A program made the position numbers and the translations under genes. The notes beneath the pieces were generated by a model, which saw only the letters and a list, made by a program, of their open reading frames with translations, did no database searches and had not been told where the DNA came from. DNA of 64,000 nucleotides, from positions 1 through 64,000 of the forward strand of contig NZ_VUNQ01000009.1 in NCBI RefSeq assembly GCF_009695605.1, in the 5' to 3' direction. Below are positions 7,166-17,443 of this stretch, piece after piece (position 1 is the stretch's first letter; each line of letters starts with the position of its first letter). Source of the DNA: Tissierella pigra (GTDB lineage: Bacteria > Bacillota > Clostridia > Tissierellales > Tissierellaceae).

Positions 7166-8557
7166 TTAAATATTATCTTTATTTAGTTTAGCCACAGTTA
7201 AACCCGTAAAACTTAGAAGTATTACTATAATAGGTGTTAAATAATTAAAAAATGCCCATTTCCCATATTGTAAGGCAGATACACCTAAAATTCCCTTCAT
7301 AAAAACACCGCAGGTGTTCCATGGAATTAAAGCTGATGTCAATGTACCAGAAGCTTCTAGAGCATTTGATAATGTCTTTGGATGAAGTCCCCTTTCTTTA
7401 TAAGCAGATGCGTACATTCTCCCTGGGATTACTATGGATATATACTGCTCTGGCATAGTAGCATTGCTAAATAAACAAGTCAATATAGTTGCAGTTATAA
7501 GACCTGTTACAGATTTTATTCTCTTTATTAAAGCTCCAACTATGACCTCTAATTGTCCTGTCTTTTCCATGATGCCACCAAACATCATGGCTATTATTGT
7601 AAGAGATATGGAAAACATCATAGCTTGTAGCCCACCAGCAGTTAGAAGTTTGTCTATCATTTCCACACCAGTTTCACTAACAAATCCACTAAAGCTAGCA
7701 GTCAAAAGATTACCTAAATTAGCTCCTTGAAATATAATGGCTTCTATAGCTCCTATTATAATTCCAATTGTAATCCCAGGAATAGCTGGAACCTTAAATG
7801 CTATAGATACAATAACTGCTATAGGTGGTATAAGTAATAGAGGAGATATTTTAAAGGATGATACAATACCTGTTCTAATGGTTTCAATGGCTGAAAAATC
7901 TGTTCCTTCTCCACTAAATTTAAAACCAATAAATAAAAATATTCCTAAGGTTATACCATAAGATATTAATGTACTTGGAAGCATAAACTTAACATGAGTA
8001 AAAACATCAGTACCTGCAACTGCTGGTGCTAAATTTGTTGTATCTGATAAGGGAGACATCTTATCTCCAAAATATGCTCCTGAAATAATGGCTCCAGCTG
8101 CTATAGGTGCTGGAATTCCTAATCCCTGTGCTATCCCCATAAGGGCAATACCTATGGTACCTGTAGTACCCCAACTAGTACCAGTAGCTAAAGATGTAAT
8201 AGAACAAATTATTACTGTAGCTACTAAAAATATACTAGGTTTCAATATTCCTAAACCATAATAAATCATACTAGGTACTACTCCTGCCAAAAGCCATACC
8301 CCTATTAAAACACCTATAATTGCAAGAATAATAATTGCTTGTAAAGCCTGATAAATTCCATCAAACATTGAAGTTTGAATTTCATCCCAACTATAGCCTA
8401 TTTTCACTGCTATAAGAGCCGCAAATAATGTTCCTACTAGCATTGGAATATGTGGATCAGCCTCGTATATAGAAATACTGGCTGCCATAATAGCTATAAG
8501 AAACCCAAAGGATAAAATTGCCTCATAAAGATATGGTTTTCTTCTTTCATTTTCCAC
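7166..8557 (-). CDS. nhaC: Na+/H+ antiporter, NhaC family
   Basis: 463 residues, normal length for NhaC, with about twelve membrane helices. The diagnostic stretch ATGTSWGTTGTIGIALMGI, followed by GAYFGDKMSPLSDTTNLA, is conserved in NhaC/MleN antiporters, which expel Na+ (sometimes amino-acid/malate-coupled) in exchange for protons. It is a single-gene unit with its own terminator, divergent from the thioesterase gene. The exact exchanged substrate cannot be told from sequence. Confidence 0.92.
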   Translation of the reverse strand: MENERRKPYLYEAILSFGFLIAIMAASISIYEADPHIPMLVGTLFAALIAVKIGYSWDEIQTSMFDGIYQALQAIIILAIIGVLIGVWLLAGVVPSMIYYGLGILKPSIFLVATVIICSITSLATGTSWGTTGTIGIALMGIAQGLGIPAPIAAGAIISGAYFGDKMSPLSDTTNLAPAVAGTDVFTHVKFMLPSTLISYGITLGIFLFIGFKFSGEGTDFSAIETIRTGIVSSFKISPLLLIPPIAVIVSIAFKVPAIPGITIGIIIGAIEAIIFQGANLGNLLTASFSGFVSETGVEMIDKLLTAGGLQAMMFSISLTIIAMMFGGIMEKTGQLEVIVGALIKRIKSVTGLITATILTCLFSNATMPEQYISIVIPGRMYASAYKERGLHPKTLSNALEASGTLTSALIPWNTCGVFMKGILGVSALQYGKWAFFNYLTPIIVILLSFTGLTVAKLNKDNI

Positions 8558-8695
8558 TGGTATGTCACTCCTTAAAGAATCTATTTTTACATAGATATAT
8601 ATATTACTAAATATTTAGAACATTTTCAATCACATTTTTTTCCAATCCTTGATATAATTTTTTCTTTAAATTTCTGCTAAAGGAAATTTATGATA

Positions 8696-8723
8696 TTGTA
8701 TTATAAATATTTCTTGTTATAAT
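8696..8723 (+). promoter_or_regulatory. Promoter for the thioesterase gene
   Basis: TTGTAT at 8696, 16-base spacer, TATAAT at 8718-8723 with an extended TG (8715-8716). The start codon ATG 8758 follows at normal leader distance. Confidence 0.65.
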
Positions 8724-8757
8724 GAAAGAGTATTATCTAAAACAAAGGAGGAGTACA

Positions 8758-9177
8758 ATGGGAATTGTCAAAGTATCTAGGTTAGTTAAGTCAGAAGATT
8801 TGAATCATCATGGTACATTATTTGCAGGAAGAGGAGCTGAATGGTTTGTAGAAGCTTGTTTTATTTGCGGAGCTAAAATTACTGGGAAACCCGAAAATAT
8901 AGTTTGCGTAAATATTCATGGATTGACTTTTAAAACTCCTGGAAATAAAGGAGATATAATAAATTTAGAAACTAGATTGGCAAAGGTTGGAAGAACTAGT
9001 TTTATGGTTTATGGTAAAATGACTAGAAACAATAGCCAAGACATATTGTCCGATGGATTTATTACCTTTGTATTTGTTGATGAAAATACAAAGACTATAC
9101 CTCATGGAATAGTTTTAGATGAACCTATAGATGATGAAGATATTCAAATCAGAAAAAGAGCTGAAAATTTAAATTAA
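8758..9177 (+). CDS. Hotdog-fold acyl-CoA thioesterase
   Basis: I choose ATG 8758 (AAAGGAGG seven bases upstream) over ATG 8722, which overlaps the -10 box; this gives 139 residues. The segment DLNHHGTLFAGRGAEWFVEA matches the YciA/YkhA-type acyl-CoA thioesterase motif (N-x-HGTLFGG with a hydrophobic helix), and VCVNIHGLTFKTPG forms the second hotdog strand. Such enzymes hydrolyse acyl-CoA esters. The acidic tail (DEPIDDEDIQ) is a minor difference. Substrate unknown. The next gene, the S4 paralogue, has its own promoter. Confidence 0.85.
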   Translation: MGIVKVSRLVKSEDLNHHGTLFAGRGAEWFVEACFICGAKITGKPENIVCVNIHGLTFKTPGNKGDIINLETRLAKVGRTSFMVYGKMTRNNSQDILSDGFITFVFVDENTKTIPHGIVLDEPIDDEDIQIRKRAENLN

Positions 9178-9196
9178 ATGATAATTGTTATCATTT
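9176..9196. promoter_or_regulatory. Fur/Zur/PerR-like palindrome overlapping the S4 promoter
   Basis: A 21-base perfect 9-3-9 palindrome whose core TGATAATTGTTATCA (9179-9193) differs by one base from the 7-1-7 Fur consensus TGATAATnATTATCA. It overlaps the -35 of the S4 promoter, where a repressor would act. It also directly follows the thioesterase stop codon, so a weak terminator is an alternative. Confidence 0.5.
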
Positions 9197-9222
9197 ACTT
9201 CTTTTATTTCTTGTGTTATAAT
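9194..9222 (+). promoter_or_regulatory. Promoter for the S4 paralogue
   Basis: TTTACT at 9194-9199, 17-base spacer, TATAAT at 9217-9222 with an extended TG at 9214-9215. The predicted transcript would start at about 9229. Confidence 0.7.
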
Positions 9223-9231
9223 ATTATTGGC

Positions 9232-9259
9232 TCAAAATTATCGCGGCAAATAATTTTGA
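9232..9259 (+). promoter_or_regulatory. 5'-terminal mRNA hairpin of the S4 gene
   Basis: TCAAAATTAT (9232-9241) and ATAATTTTGA (9250-9259) form a perfect 10-bp stem with loop CGCGGCAA. It begins a few bases after the predicted start of transcription and ends one base before the GGAG ribosome site. Ribosomal protein S4 represses its own mRNA in Bacillus, so an autoregulatory or stabilising element is plausible; this particular structure is not one I recognise. Confidence 0.5.
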
Positions 9260-9273
9260 TGGAGTGATATAAT

Positions 9274-9873
9274 TTGGCAAAAATGATGGGACCTAGATTT
9301 AAACAATCTAGAAGGTTAGGATTAAACGTATGTGGTCATCCTAAAGCAATGGATAGAGCCACAAAAGGCAGTTCTCGCGGAGATAAGAAGCTGACAGAAT
9401 ATGGAATCCAGCTATTGGAGAAACAAAGACTCCGAGCTTATTATGGTGTAATGGAAAAACAGTTTATGAAATATGTAATTAAGGCTAAAAAATCTGGAGA
9501 GCAAACTGGTCATGCTTTAGTTAAGATTTTAGAAACAAGATTAGATAATCTAGTATATAGACTAGGTTTTGCTTCTTCCATTAGACAGGCTAGACAAATG
9601 GTAGTTCATGGACATATTCTTGTAAATGGTAATAAAGTAGATATACCTTCCTATATAATTCAAGTAGGAGATACTATTTCATTAAGAGAAAAATCTAAGG
9701 ATATTGAAATATTTAAGGAAAACTTCAATAACTTCTTCTTAAATAGTTATCCTTATTTATCAAAAGATGAAAACAATATGTCAGGATCCCTAATTAAATA
9801 TCCTGAAAGAAATGAAATTCCAATAGAAATAGATGATCAACTTGTTGTTGAATATTATTCAAGACTTATATAA
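9274..9873 (+). CDS. rpsD: Ribosomal protein S4, zinc-ligand-free form
   Basis: 199 residues, full length for S4, starting at TTG 9274 with GGAG 9 bases upstream. The N-terminal domain binds 16S rRNA and the S4 RNA-binding domain lies around [30 protein letters not shown]. Zinc-type S4 proteins carry four N-terminal cysteines; here only C20 is present, so this is a C-minus form. It stands alone, outside an alpha operon, with its own promoter, palindrome and leader hairpin. Clostridia often carry such a second S4; whether it is the only copy cannot be told from the window. Confidence 0.95.
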   Translation: MAKMMGPRFKQSRRLGLNVCGHPKAMDRATKGSSRGDKKLTEYGIQLLEKQRLRAYYGVMEKQFMKYVIKAKKSGEQTGHALVKILETRLDNLVYRLGFASSIRQARQMVVHGHILVNGNKVDIPSYIIQVGDTISLREKSKDIEIFKENFNNFFLNSYPYLSKDENNMSGSLIKYPERNEIPIEIDDQLVVEYYSRLI

Positions 9874-9919
9874 AATCAAAAAAATCCCTCTGATAATACA
9901 GAGGGATTTTTTTGATTTT
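9872..9919. terminator. Bidirectional terminator between rpsD and the ABC exporter
   Basis: A perfect 21-bp stem (9872-9892 with 9899-9919, loop ATAATA) with A7/T7 tracts inside the arms. It serves both the rightward rpsD and the convergent leftward ABC permease gene. Confidence 0.93.
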
Positions 9920-11591
9920 ATTCCATCACTTCAAATTGTGTTTTTATTAGCTTCTTCAATAATACAAATAATATTATACTGGTTAATCCAAATACTACTG
10001 TCAATAATCCATAAATTAAATTTACATCTACTTTATTCATTATATTTATAACTAAATATATTAAACCTCCTAAATATAAGACCCCTAATCCCATACTAAT
10101 TAATACATTTAGATTTTGTTTCATTGCTTTTTGCGGATTATCCCAATCTAAAAGTGGTCTTAGTATGTCTATTATCATTCCAATTTGGGTCATTGGAATA
10201 CTACCTAAAAGCCCTAAAAATACAATTAATAGAATACTTAATATATCTAGTTTTATTATAAAACTTAGACTAATAAGTAATGCCCCTACTCCTAATATCT
10301 GGACTATTAATGATGATAAAATCCTGCCTATTATTTGATCTTCTACCTTTATTGGTAAAGTTCTTTGGATCCATAAACATTTCCCTTCTCTTGAAAAACT
10401 AGTTGCTCCTATACTATTTAATATGCCTAATGCTGCAATAAAAGCTATACCAGCTAAGGTTATTAAATTATTATTACCTCCTAGCATATCTATTATCTGA
10501 ACCAGTGACTCATCTCCCCCTGTCATACTTGCTACTAGTAATATTATGGGAAGCATAACTACTCCTCCTACTGTATTTAACAGATATACAGGGGTCTTAA
10601 ATAACATTATAATTTCTTTTTTTGCTAAAGCTATATAAGGCTTTGTTTCCTTAGTCATATCTTTTAGGGCTATTTTTTTTCTGCTTTTTCCTTTAGATGC
10701 TGATACTTCTATATTTCCTATTAATCCGTCAAAGAATAAGGATTCAGATAAAAATAGCATAATCATAAAGGATATGATACCTACTACTATAAAAGTCAAT
10801 AAATTCATTAACCCTGTTAAATTAAAATAATTTGATAGAGCCAATGCACCCCATTGAGAAGGTGGAAATATAATTCCCAACTTTTTTACTAGAAGATTAG
10901 AATCTTTCACTAGATTGACAAAAAAATCTCCTTCCATCATTGCCTTTCCAGCTATGGTTTGAATTTTAAGTTGGAAATATACCATGGCAATAATGAAAAT
11001 TACTGCACCAATAACCCTAATTAAATCCTTTTTCGCTCCAATATTTGTATATTTCATAAATACCATTATTACAATAGATGACAATACTAAAGGTATAATA
11101 GGAGCTGTAATCACTAATAACAAGGAATATATCCAATAAAGTAATCCTTCTCCTCCTTTAACTCCATATATAATAATAAAAGGCAATATAATAGGTAAGG
11201 AAGTCAAATACTCACTAATCATTAAAGTTACAAATTTTGAACCTATAATATATGATGATTTAATAGGTAGCGGTACTAAAGTTGCTAAATCATTAGAAAA
11301 ATAGTATTTACTCATTACATAAAGTAGCCCAAAAATAAATACCATAATCTGAGTTACTAAAAATCCTGATAATAAAAACATGGATTTCTGACCTACTTCT
11401 GCATATATATCATACATACCATTTAAACTATTTATTATTAAAAAATATGATGGTATTAAAGATAGCATTGCTATGGCTAAAATTATCATTTGCCATCTAT
11501 TTTTTTTATTTTTAAAACTATAGATAATGGAGGACAAACCAAAAGTAATATTGAAATCGGTTTTAATCAATGAAATAATCTTATTCATCAT
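9918..11591 (-). CDS. ABC-2-type exporter permease
   Basis: 557 residues with about twelve membrane helices in two blocks and a cytoplasmic basic stretch near SASKGKSRKKIALKD. It resembles the large permease partners of DrrA/EcsA-like ATPases in Firmicutes. Its start overlaps the end of the ATPase gene by four bases (ATGA type), so the two proteins should form one export complex. Cargo unknown; antibiotics, peptides or lipids are typical for the group. Confidence 0.8.
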   Translation of the reverse strand: MMNKIISLIKTDFNITFGLSSIIYSFKNKKNRWQMIILAIAMLSLIPSYFLIINSLNGMYDIYAEVGQKSMFLLSGFLVTQIMVFIFGLLYVMSKYYFSNDLATLVPLPIKSSYIIGSKFVTLMISEYLTSLPIILPFIIIYGVKGGEGLLYWIYSLLLVITAPIIPLVLSSIVIMVFMKYTNIGAKKDLIRVIGAVIFIIAMVYFQLKIQTIAGKAMMEGDFFVNLVKDSNLLVKKLGIIFPPSQWGALALSNYFNLTGLMNLLTFIVVGIISFMIMLFLSESLFFDGLIGNIEVSASKGKSRKKIALKDMTKETKPYIALAKKEIIMLFKTPVYLLNTVGGVVMLPIILLVASMTGGDESLVQIIDMLGGNNNLITLAGIAFIAALGILNSIGATSFSREGKCLWIQRTLPIKVEDQIIGRILSSLIVQILGVGALLISLSFIIKLDILSILLIVFLGLLGSIPMTQIGMIIDILRPLLDWDNPQKAMKQNLNVLISMGLGVLYLGGLIYLVINIMNKVDVNLIYGLLTVVFGLTSIILFVLLKKLIKTQFEVME

Positions 11592-12310
11592 TCAGTCAAC
11601 TCCAAGAATATATTTTCTAAGGACTGTTTCTCCTCTGCATGAGCCTTTAACTCCTCCATTGTTCCCAAAGCCACAATTTTTCCTTTATTGATTATGGCAA
11701 TTCTATCACATAGTTTTTCTGCTACTTCCAACACATGGGTGGAGAAAAACACTGTTTTTCCCTCGTCACACATTTTCCTCATAATTTCCTTTAAATTAAA
11801 AGCAGACTTTGGGTCAAGACCTACCATAGGTTCATCAAGAATAAATAAATCTGGATTGCTTAACAATGCCCCTGTTAATACAATTTTTTGTTTCATTCCA
11901 TGAGAATAACTGGCTATTAAATCTCCTACTGCATCTTTTATGCTAAATAACTCTAAATAATAGTTTAACTTCTTCTCTCTCTCCTCTTTGGGAATTCCAT
12001 ACATATCACCCATAAAGTTTAAATATTCAATACCCTTTAACCTATCATATATTTCAGGATTATCTGGCACATAACTAATCATGGACTTTGCTTCTATAGG
12101 CTCTTGCCAAGCGTCTACTGTACCTACTGTTACTTTTCCACTATCTGGTTTTAAAAGTCCTACTATCATTTTTATAGTAGTAGTCTTTCCTGCACCATTT
12201 GGGCCTAAAAACCCAAATATTTCTCCTTTTTTAATATCTAAATTAATATTATCTACTGCTTTTATAGCACCCTTATTGTATGATTTAGAAATATTTTCAA
12301 GTCTTAACAT
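11588..12310 (-). CDS. ABC transporter ATP-binding protein
   Basis: 240 residues forming one complete nucleotide-binding domain: Walker A GPNGAGKTT, signature SYSHGMKQK (SHG in place of SGG, frequent in DrrA/EcsA-like exporters), Walker B LFILDEPMVGLD and the H-loop STHVLE. It powers the permease encoded directly downstream. Start ATG 12310 has AGGAGG upstream. First gene of a two-gene operon. Confidence 0.93.
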   Translation of the reverse strand: MLRLENISKSYNKGAIKAVDNINLDIKKGEIFGFLGPNGAGKTTTIKMIVGLLKPDSGKVTVGTVDAWQEPIEAKSMISYVPDNPEIYDRLKGIEYLNFMGDMYGIPKEEREKKLNYYLELFSIKDAVGDLIASYSHGMKQKIVLTGALLSNPDLFILDEPMVGLDPKSAFNLKEIMRKMCDEGKTVFFSTHVLEVAEKLCDRIAIINKGKIVALGTMEELKAHAEEKQSLENIFLELTE

Positions 12311-12404
12311 TTTCCAACCTCCTTTTTTCTGTTATACTAATTATATAACAAACAATCTATAATATCAATATGGTTTGAAAATTTAGTTATTTCTTTATAA
12401 ATTA

Positions 12405-12433
12405 AAAGACTAGAGAATTTATCCCTAGCCTTT
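12405..12433 (-). terminator. Terminator after uvrA
   Basis: A 12-bp stem with two G-T pairs (minus strand AAAGGCTAGGGA with TTCTCTAGTCTTT) directly past the uvrA stop, followed by TTAATTTAT. Confidence 0.75.
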
Positions 12434-12435
12434 AT

Positions 12436-15261
12436 TTATTCCAATATTTTTTTCAAAAACTGTCCTGTATAAGACTTCTTAACCTTGGCAACTTCCTCTG
12501 GAGTTCCTGTAGTGACTACTGTTCCACCTTTATCTCCACCTTCTGGTCCTAAGTCTATTACATAATCTGCTGTTTTTATTACATCTAAATTATGTTCTAT
12601 GACTACTACTGTATTTCCACCTTCGACTAATTGATTTAATACTTTAATCAACTTGTGAATATCAGCTACATGAAGTCCTGTAGTCGGTTCATCTAGTATA
12701 TAAATAGTCTTTCCTGTGGAACGCTTAGATAGTTCTGTAGCTAATTTTACTCTTTGAGCTTCACCACCAGATAGTTCTGTAGAAGATTGACCTATTTTTA
12801 TATATCCTAGTCCTACATCATATAGTGTTTCTAGTTTTCTGCTTATTTTAGGTATGTTCTTGAAGAACTCTACTCCTTCTTCCACTGTCATATCCAGTAC
12901 ATCAGATATGGTTTTTCCCTTATATTTAACCTGTAAAGTTTCCCTATTATATCTTTTACCTTTGCATACTTCGCAAGGTACATATACATCAGGTAAGAAG
13001 TGCATTTCTACCTTTAATATTCCATCTCCACTACAAGCCTCACATCTTCCGCCTTTTACATTGAAACTAAATCTGCCTTTTTGGTATCCTCTCATTTTAG
13101 CTTCATTAGTCATGGCAAATACATCTCTTATATGGTCAAATACTCCAGTATAAGTGGCAGGGTTTGACCTAGGAGTTCTACCTATAGGTGATTGGTCTAT
13201 ATCTATTACTTTATCTAAATATTCCAACCCCTTTATATCTTTAAACTTCCCTGGCTTTACTTTTGAGCCATTTAACTTTTGTGCCAAGGCCTTGTGTAAT
13301 ATTTGATTTACTAAGGAGGATTTACCTGAACCAGATACTCCTGTTACACAGGTAAATAAACCTATGGGAATTTTTGCATTTATATTTTTAAGATTATTTT
13401 CCTTGGCCCCTTTTATTTCTATCCAGTTTCCATTAGGCTTTCTTCGTTGTTCTGGTATTTCAATTTTTTTCTTTCCCGATAAATATAGCCCAGTAATGGA
13501 ATTAGGATTGTTTTTTATTTCCTCTATGGTTCCTTCAGCTACTATTTCACCGCCGTGAATACCTGCTCCTGGACCTATATCTACAATATGATCTGCTACA
13601 TACATAGTATCTTCATCATGCTCTACTACTATTAAGGTATTTCCCAAATCAGTTAAATTTCTTAAAGTTTTTAGTAACTTTTCATTATCTCTTTGATGAA
13701 GCCCTATACTTGGTTCATCTAATACATATACTACTCCCACAAGACTAGAACCTATTTGAGTGGCTAATCTAATTCTTTGTGACTCTCCTCCAGATAATGT
13801 ACCTGCCATACGAGATAAAGTCAAATAATCTAATCCTACATCTTTTAGGAAATTAAGTCTTTCTTTAATTTCTTTTAATACCTGTTCTCCTATTATTTGC
13901 TCTTTTTCTGTAAGGGTTAAGTCATTAAAGAATTCTATGGCTTTAAAAATAGATAAATCTGTTAATTGTGCAATATTTAATCCATTTATCTTTACTGATA
14001 AAACTTCATCTTTTAATCTATTTCCATGACATTTAGGACAAGGATTTTCTGCCATATATTCATCTATTTTATCCCTCATATAGTCAGAGTTAGTTGCATT
14101 ATATCTTCTTGTTAAATTTGGAATAATTCCTTCAAATTTTCCATTGTAATCTCTCATTCCATCTTCATCAAAGTGACTTAAAAACTTAAATTTTATTACT
14201 CTATCTGTTCCATATAATAATTCATCTATAAACTTTTCTGGTGCATCTTTTAAAGGCTTATCTGTACTAAATCCATTGTCTTCAGCTAAAGTTTTAAATA
14301 TTTGATAGTAATAGGTAGATTCGTTGGAACTTGAAAAAGGTGCTATTCCTCCTCCATCTATACTTAAATCTAAATTTGGTATAATAAGTCCCTTATCTAT
14401 TTCCTTATGAAATCCTAATCCATTACAAGTTTCACACATGCCAAAAGGACTATTAAAGGAAAACATTCTAGGAGATAGTTCTTCCATGGCAATATTACAA
14501 TCAGGACAAGCAAGTTTTTCACTGAACATTATTTTTTCTTTATCTATTATATCTACTACTACAATTCCCTCTGCTAATTTCAATGCAGTCTCTAAAGAGT
14601 CCGATAGTCTTCCTTCAATTCCTTCTTTAATTACTATTCTATCTACTACTACTTCTATAGTATGTTTTTTGTTCTTCTCTAGCTTGATTTCATCTCCAAT
14701 ATCATACATTTCATTATCTACTATAACTCTTACATATCCTTCTTTTTTGATACCCTCTAGCACCTTTATATGTTCACCTTTTTTACCTCTTATAATTGGG
14801 GCTAAAATCTGAATCTTTGTTCTTTCTTCTATTTCCATTATTTTATCTACCATTTGTTCCACTGTTTGGCTGGTTATTTCCTTTCCACAACTTGGACAAT
14901 ATGGTGTACCTATTCTTGCATACAATAGTCTTAAATAATCATAGATTTCTGTTATTGTACCTACAGTGGAACGAGGGTTTTTTGATGTGGTTTTTTGGTC
15001 TATGGATATGGAAGGAGAAAGTCCTTCTATATATTCCACATCTGGCTTATCCATTTGACCTAAAAACTGTCTAGCATAACTAGATAAGCTTTCAACATAT
15101 CTTCTTTGTCCTTCTGCATATATGGTATCAAAGGCTAAAGATGATTTTCCCGAACCTGAAAGACCTGTAAATACTACAAATTTATTTCTAGGAAGTTCTA
15201 ATGATACATTTTTTAAATTATTCTCCTTAGCCCCTCTTATTATTATTTCGTCTTTTACCAA
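12436..15261 (-). CDS. uvrA: Excinuclease ABC subunit A
   Basis: 941 residues, normal UvrA length. Two ABC ATPase modules with Walker [10 protein letters not shown] and GVSGSGKSS, signatures LSGGESQRI and LSGGEAQRV, and zinc-binding cysteine pairs (CPSC, CPDC; CEAC, CEVC) are visible. With UvrB it scans DNA for bulky lesions in nucleotide excision repair. It follows uvrB by 13 bases and shares its LexA-controlled promoter. Confidence 0.99.
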   Translation of the reverse strand: MVKDEIIIRGAKENNLKNVSLELPRNKFVVFTGLSGSGKSSLAFDTIYAEGQRRYVESLSSYARQFLGQMDKPDVEYIEGLSPSISIDQKTTSKNPRSTVGTITEIYDYLRLLYARIGTPYCPSCGKEITSQTVEQMVDKIMEIEERTKIQILAPIIRGKKGEHIKVLEGIKKEGYVRVIVDNEMYDIGDEIKLEKNKKHTIEVVVDRIVIKEGIEGRLSDSLETALKLAEGIVVVDIIDKEKIMFSEKLACPDCNIAMEELSPRMFSFNSPFGMCETCNGLGFHKEIDKGLIIPNLDLSIDGGGIAPFSSSNESTYYYQIFKTLAEDNGFSTDKPLKDAPEKFIDELLYGTDRVIKFKFLSHFDEDGMRDYNGKFEGIIPNLTRRYNATNSDYMRDKIDEYMAENPCPKCHGNRLKDEVLSVKINGLNIAQLTDLSIFKAIEFFNDLTLTEKEQIIGEQVLKEIKERLNFLKDVGLDYLTLSRMAGTLSGGESQRIRLATQIGSSLVGVVYVLDEPSIGLHQRDNEKLLKTLRNLTDLGNTLIVVEHDEDTMYVADHIVDIGPGAGIHGGEIVAEGTIEEIKNNPNSITGLYLSGKKKIEIPEQRRKPNGNWIEIKGAKENNLKNINAKIPIGLFTCVTGVSGSGKSSLVNQILHKALAQKLNGSKVKPGKFKDIKGLEYLDKVIDIDQSPIGRTPRSNPATYTGVFDHIRDVFAMTNEAKMRGYQKGRFSFNVKGGRCEACSGDGILKVEMHFLPDVYVPCEVCKGKRYNRETLQVKYKGKTISDVLDMTVEEGVEFFKNIPKISRKLETLYDVGLGYIKIGQSSTELSGGEAQRVKLATELSKRSTGKTIYILDEPTTGLHVADIHKLIKVLNQLVEGGNTVVVIEHNLDVIKTADYVIDLGPEGGDKGGTVVTTGTPEEVAKVKKSYTGQFLKKILE

Positions 15262-15274
15262 TTATTTCACCTCA

Positions 15275-17236
15275 TTATAACTTCTTCTTTAGTTCTATCA
15301 TTTTATCCCTTAACTCTGCTGCTTTTTCAAAGTCTAATTCTTCTGCAGCTTTTAACATGGCAGATTCTAATCCCTCTATAATTCCTTGAACTTCATCTTT
15401 TGAGAAAGTCTCTTCATATTTGACTTCATCCTCTGCTACTATTGTAGCTTCTATGATTTGTCGTATATCCTTTTTAATACTTCTAGGTGTTATATTATGC
15501 TCTTCATTATGTTGGCTTTGAATTTCTCTTCTTCTATTGGTTTCAGATATGGTCTTTTCCATGGACCTAGTTATGGTATCTCCATACATAATTACTTTTC
15601 CATCTATATTTCTTGCAGCTCTTCCTGTAGTTTGGATTAAAGATGTTTCCGACCTTAGAAAACCTTCTTTATCTGCATCTAATATGGCAACTAAGGAAAC
15701 CTCTGGCAAATCCAAACCTTCTCTTAATAGATTTATACCTATTAGCACATCATATTTTCCTAATCTTAAGTCCCTAATGATTTCCATTCTTTCTATGGTT
15801 TCCACATCTGAATGAAGATAAGTAACTTTTATCCCAATATCTTTAAAATAGCTAGTTAAATCTTCTGCCATCTTCTTAGTCAAAGTTGTGACTAATACTC
15901 TTTCTTCCCTATCTACTACTTTTCTAATTTCATTTACTAAATCATCTATTTGATGTTCTGTAGGTCTTACTTCTATAACTGGATCCAATAATCCTGTAGG
16001 ACGTATTATCTGCTCTACTGTGTTTTCAGTATGAAGAAGTTCATATGGACCTGGTGTTGCCGATACATATAAAATCTGATTTACCATAGATTCAAATTCG
16101 TTAAATTTAAGTGGTCTATTGTCTAGCGCTGATGGAAGTCTAAAACCATACTCAACTAAATTTGTTTTCCTAGATTTATCCCCTTCGTACATACCCCTTA
16201 TTTGTGGTACTGTAACATGGGACTCATCTATTATTATTAAAAAGTCCTCTGGAAAATAATCTATTAAAGTAAAGGGTCTGGAACCTGCTGGTCTATTACT
16301 TAAATGTCTGGAATAGTTTTCTATTCCTTGGCAAAACCCCATTTCTTCTAACATTTCCAAATCATATCTAGTTCTCTGCTCTAATCTTTGAGCTTCTAAT
16401 AACTTCTCCTTATCTCTTAATTCTTTTAATCTATGGTCTAATTCTTCTTCTATGGTCTTTATTGCTCCTTTAACTTTCTCTTCAGTTGTAGCATAGTGAG
16501 ATGCTGGAAATATGGAAATATGAGAACGATACCCAATAACCTCTCCAGTTAAATGATTTACTTCTACGATTCTATCTATTTCATCTCCAAAGAATTCAAC
16601 TCTAATAGTATTTTCACTAGAGGATGCTGGAAATATTTCTAGTATATCTCCTCTGACTCTAAAAGTTCCCCTTATGAAGTTAATATCATTTCTTATATAT
16701 TGAATATCTATTAACTTCCTCATTATATCATCTCGGTCTCTAACCATTCCTGGTCTTAAAGATACTACAAGATTTTCATAATCTATAGGGTCCCCTAAAC
16801 CATATATACATGATACAGATGCCACTATGATTACATCTTTTCTCTCAAATAATGCTGCTGTTGCTGAGTGTCGTAATTTATCTATTTCATCATTTATAGA
16901 TGCGTCTTTTTCTATATAGGTATCTGATTGTGGAACATAAGCTTCTGGTTGGTAATAATCATAATAACTAACAAAGTATTCTACTGCGTTGTTTGGGAAA
17001 AACTCTTTAAATTCTGAAGCTAATTGATAGGCTAATGTTTTATTGTGAGCTATTACTAAAGTTGGTTTTTGAACCTTCTCAATTATATTTGCCATGGTAA
17101 AGGTTTTCCCCGAACCTGTAACACCTAATAGAACCTGATGAGTAAGACTATTGTTTATTCCTGCTACTAGCTTATCTATGGCCTTAGGCTGGTCGCCAGT
17201 AGGTCTATAATTTGATTCAATTTTAAATTTATTCAT
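15275..17236 (-). CDS. uvrB: Excinuclease ABC subunit B
   Basis: 653 residues from ATG 17236, five bases after AGAGGTG; a GTG at 17242 overlaps that ribosome site. Visible parts: Walker A GVTGSGKT, the damage-probing hairpin around [12 protein letters not shown], helicase motif [11 protein letters not shown] and the C-terminal UVR coiled-coil [13 protein letters not shown] that contacts UvrC. UvrB verifies damage handed over by UvrA. First gene of the uvrB-uvrA operon under an SOS box. Confidence 0.99.
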   Translation of the reverse strand: MNKFKIESNYRPTGDQPKAIDKLVAGINNSLTHQVLLGVTGSGKTFTMANIIEKVQKPTLVIAHNKTLAYQLASEFKEFFPNNAVEYFVSYYDYYQPEAYVPQSDTYIEKDASINDEIDKLRHSATAALFERKDVIIVASVSCIYGLGDPIDYENLVVSLRPGMVRDRDDIMRKLIDIQYIRNDINFIRGTFRVRGDILEIFPASSSENTIRVEFFGDEIDRIVEVNHLTGEVIGYRSHISIFPASHYATTEEKVKGAIKTIEEELDHRLKELRDKEKLLEAQRLEQRTRYDLEMLEEMGFCQGIENYSRHLSNRPAGSRPFTLIDYFPEDFLIIIDESHVTVPQIRGMYEGDKSRKTNLVEYGFRLPSALDNRPLKFNEFESMVNQILYVSATPGPYELLHTENTVEQIIRPTGLLDPVIEVRPTEHQIDDLVNEIRKVVDREERVLVTTLTKKMAEDLTSYFKDIGIKVTYLHSDVETIERMEIIRDLRLGKYDVLIGINLLREGLDLPEVSLVAILDADKEGFLRSETSLIQTTGRAARNIDGKVIMYGDTITRSMEKTISETNRRREIQSQHNEEHNITPRSIKKDIRQIIEATIVAEDEVKYEETFSKDEVQGIIEGLESAMLKAAEELDFEKAAELRDKMIELKKKL

Positions 17237-17252
17237 ATCCACACCTCTTTAT

Positions 17253-17268
17253 TTGAACATTTGTTCAA
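17253..17268 (-). promoter_or_regulatory. LexA (DinR) SOS box
   Basis: TTGAACATTTGTTCAA is a perfect 7-2-7 palindrome containing the Firmicute LexA core GAAC-N4-GTTC. It lies between the -10 box and the uvrB ribosome site, covering the start of transcription, as expected for a repressor site. Confidence 0.88.
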
Positions 17269-17278
17269 GATATATAAT

Positions 17279-17306
17279 ATTATATAATATTATATAAAAT
17301 TGTCAA
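17279..17306 (-). promoter_or_regulatory. uvrB: uvrB promoter
   Basis: Perfect TTGACA (17306-17301), 16-base AT-only spacer and perfect TATAAT (17284-17279) on the minus strand. The LexA box begins about ten bases downstream. Confidence 0.85.
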
Positions 17307-17394
17307 AGCCTAATATAAAAATATAATGTCTTAATATTCCTATAGTCCTAAATATTTGGCAATACTCTAAATAATCTTATCACAAAAAAGTATA

Positions 17395-17423
17395 TTGAAG
17401 AAAGAAGATTAATATAGTAAACT
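17395..17423 (+). promoter_or_regulatory. Promoter for the lipoprotein gene
   Basis: TTGAAG at 17395, 17-base spacer, TAAACT at 17418-17423; the ribosome site AAGGAGG (17430) and ATG 17444 follow. Confidence 0.55.
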
Positions 17424-17443
17424 ATGGATAAGGAGGTAGTTAT

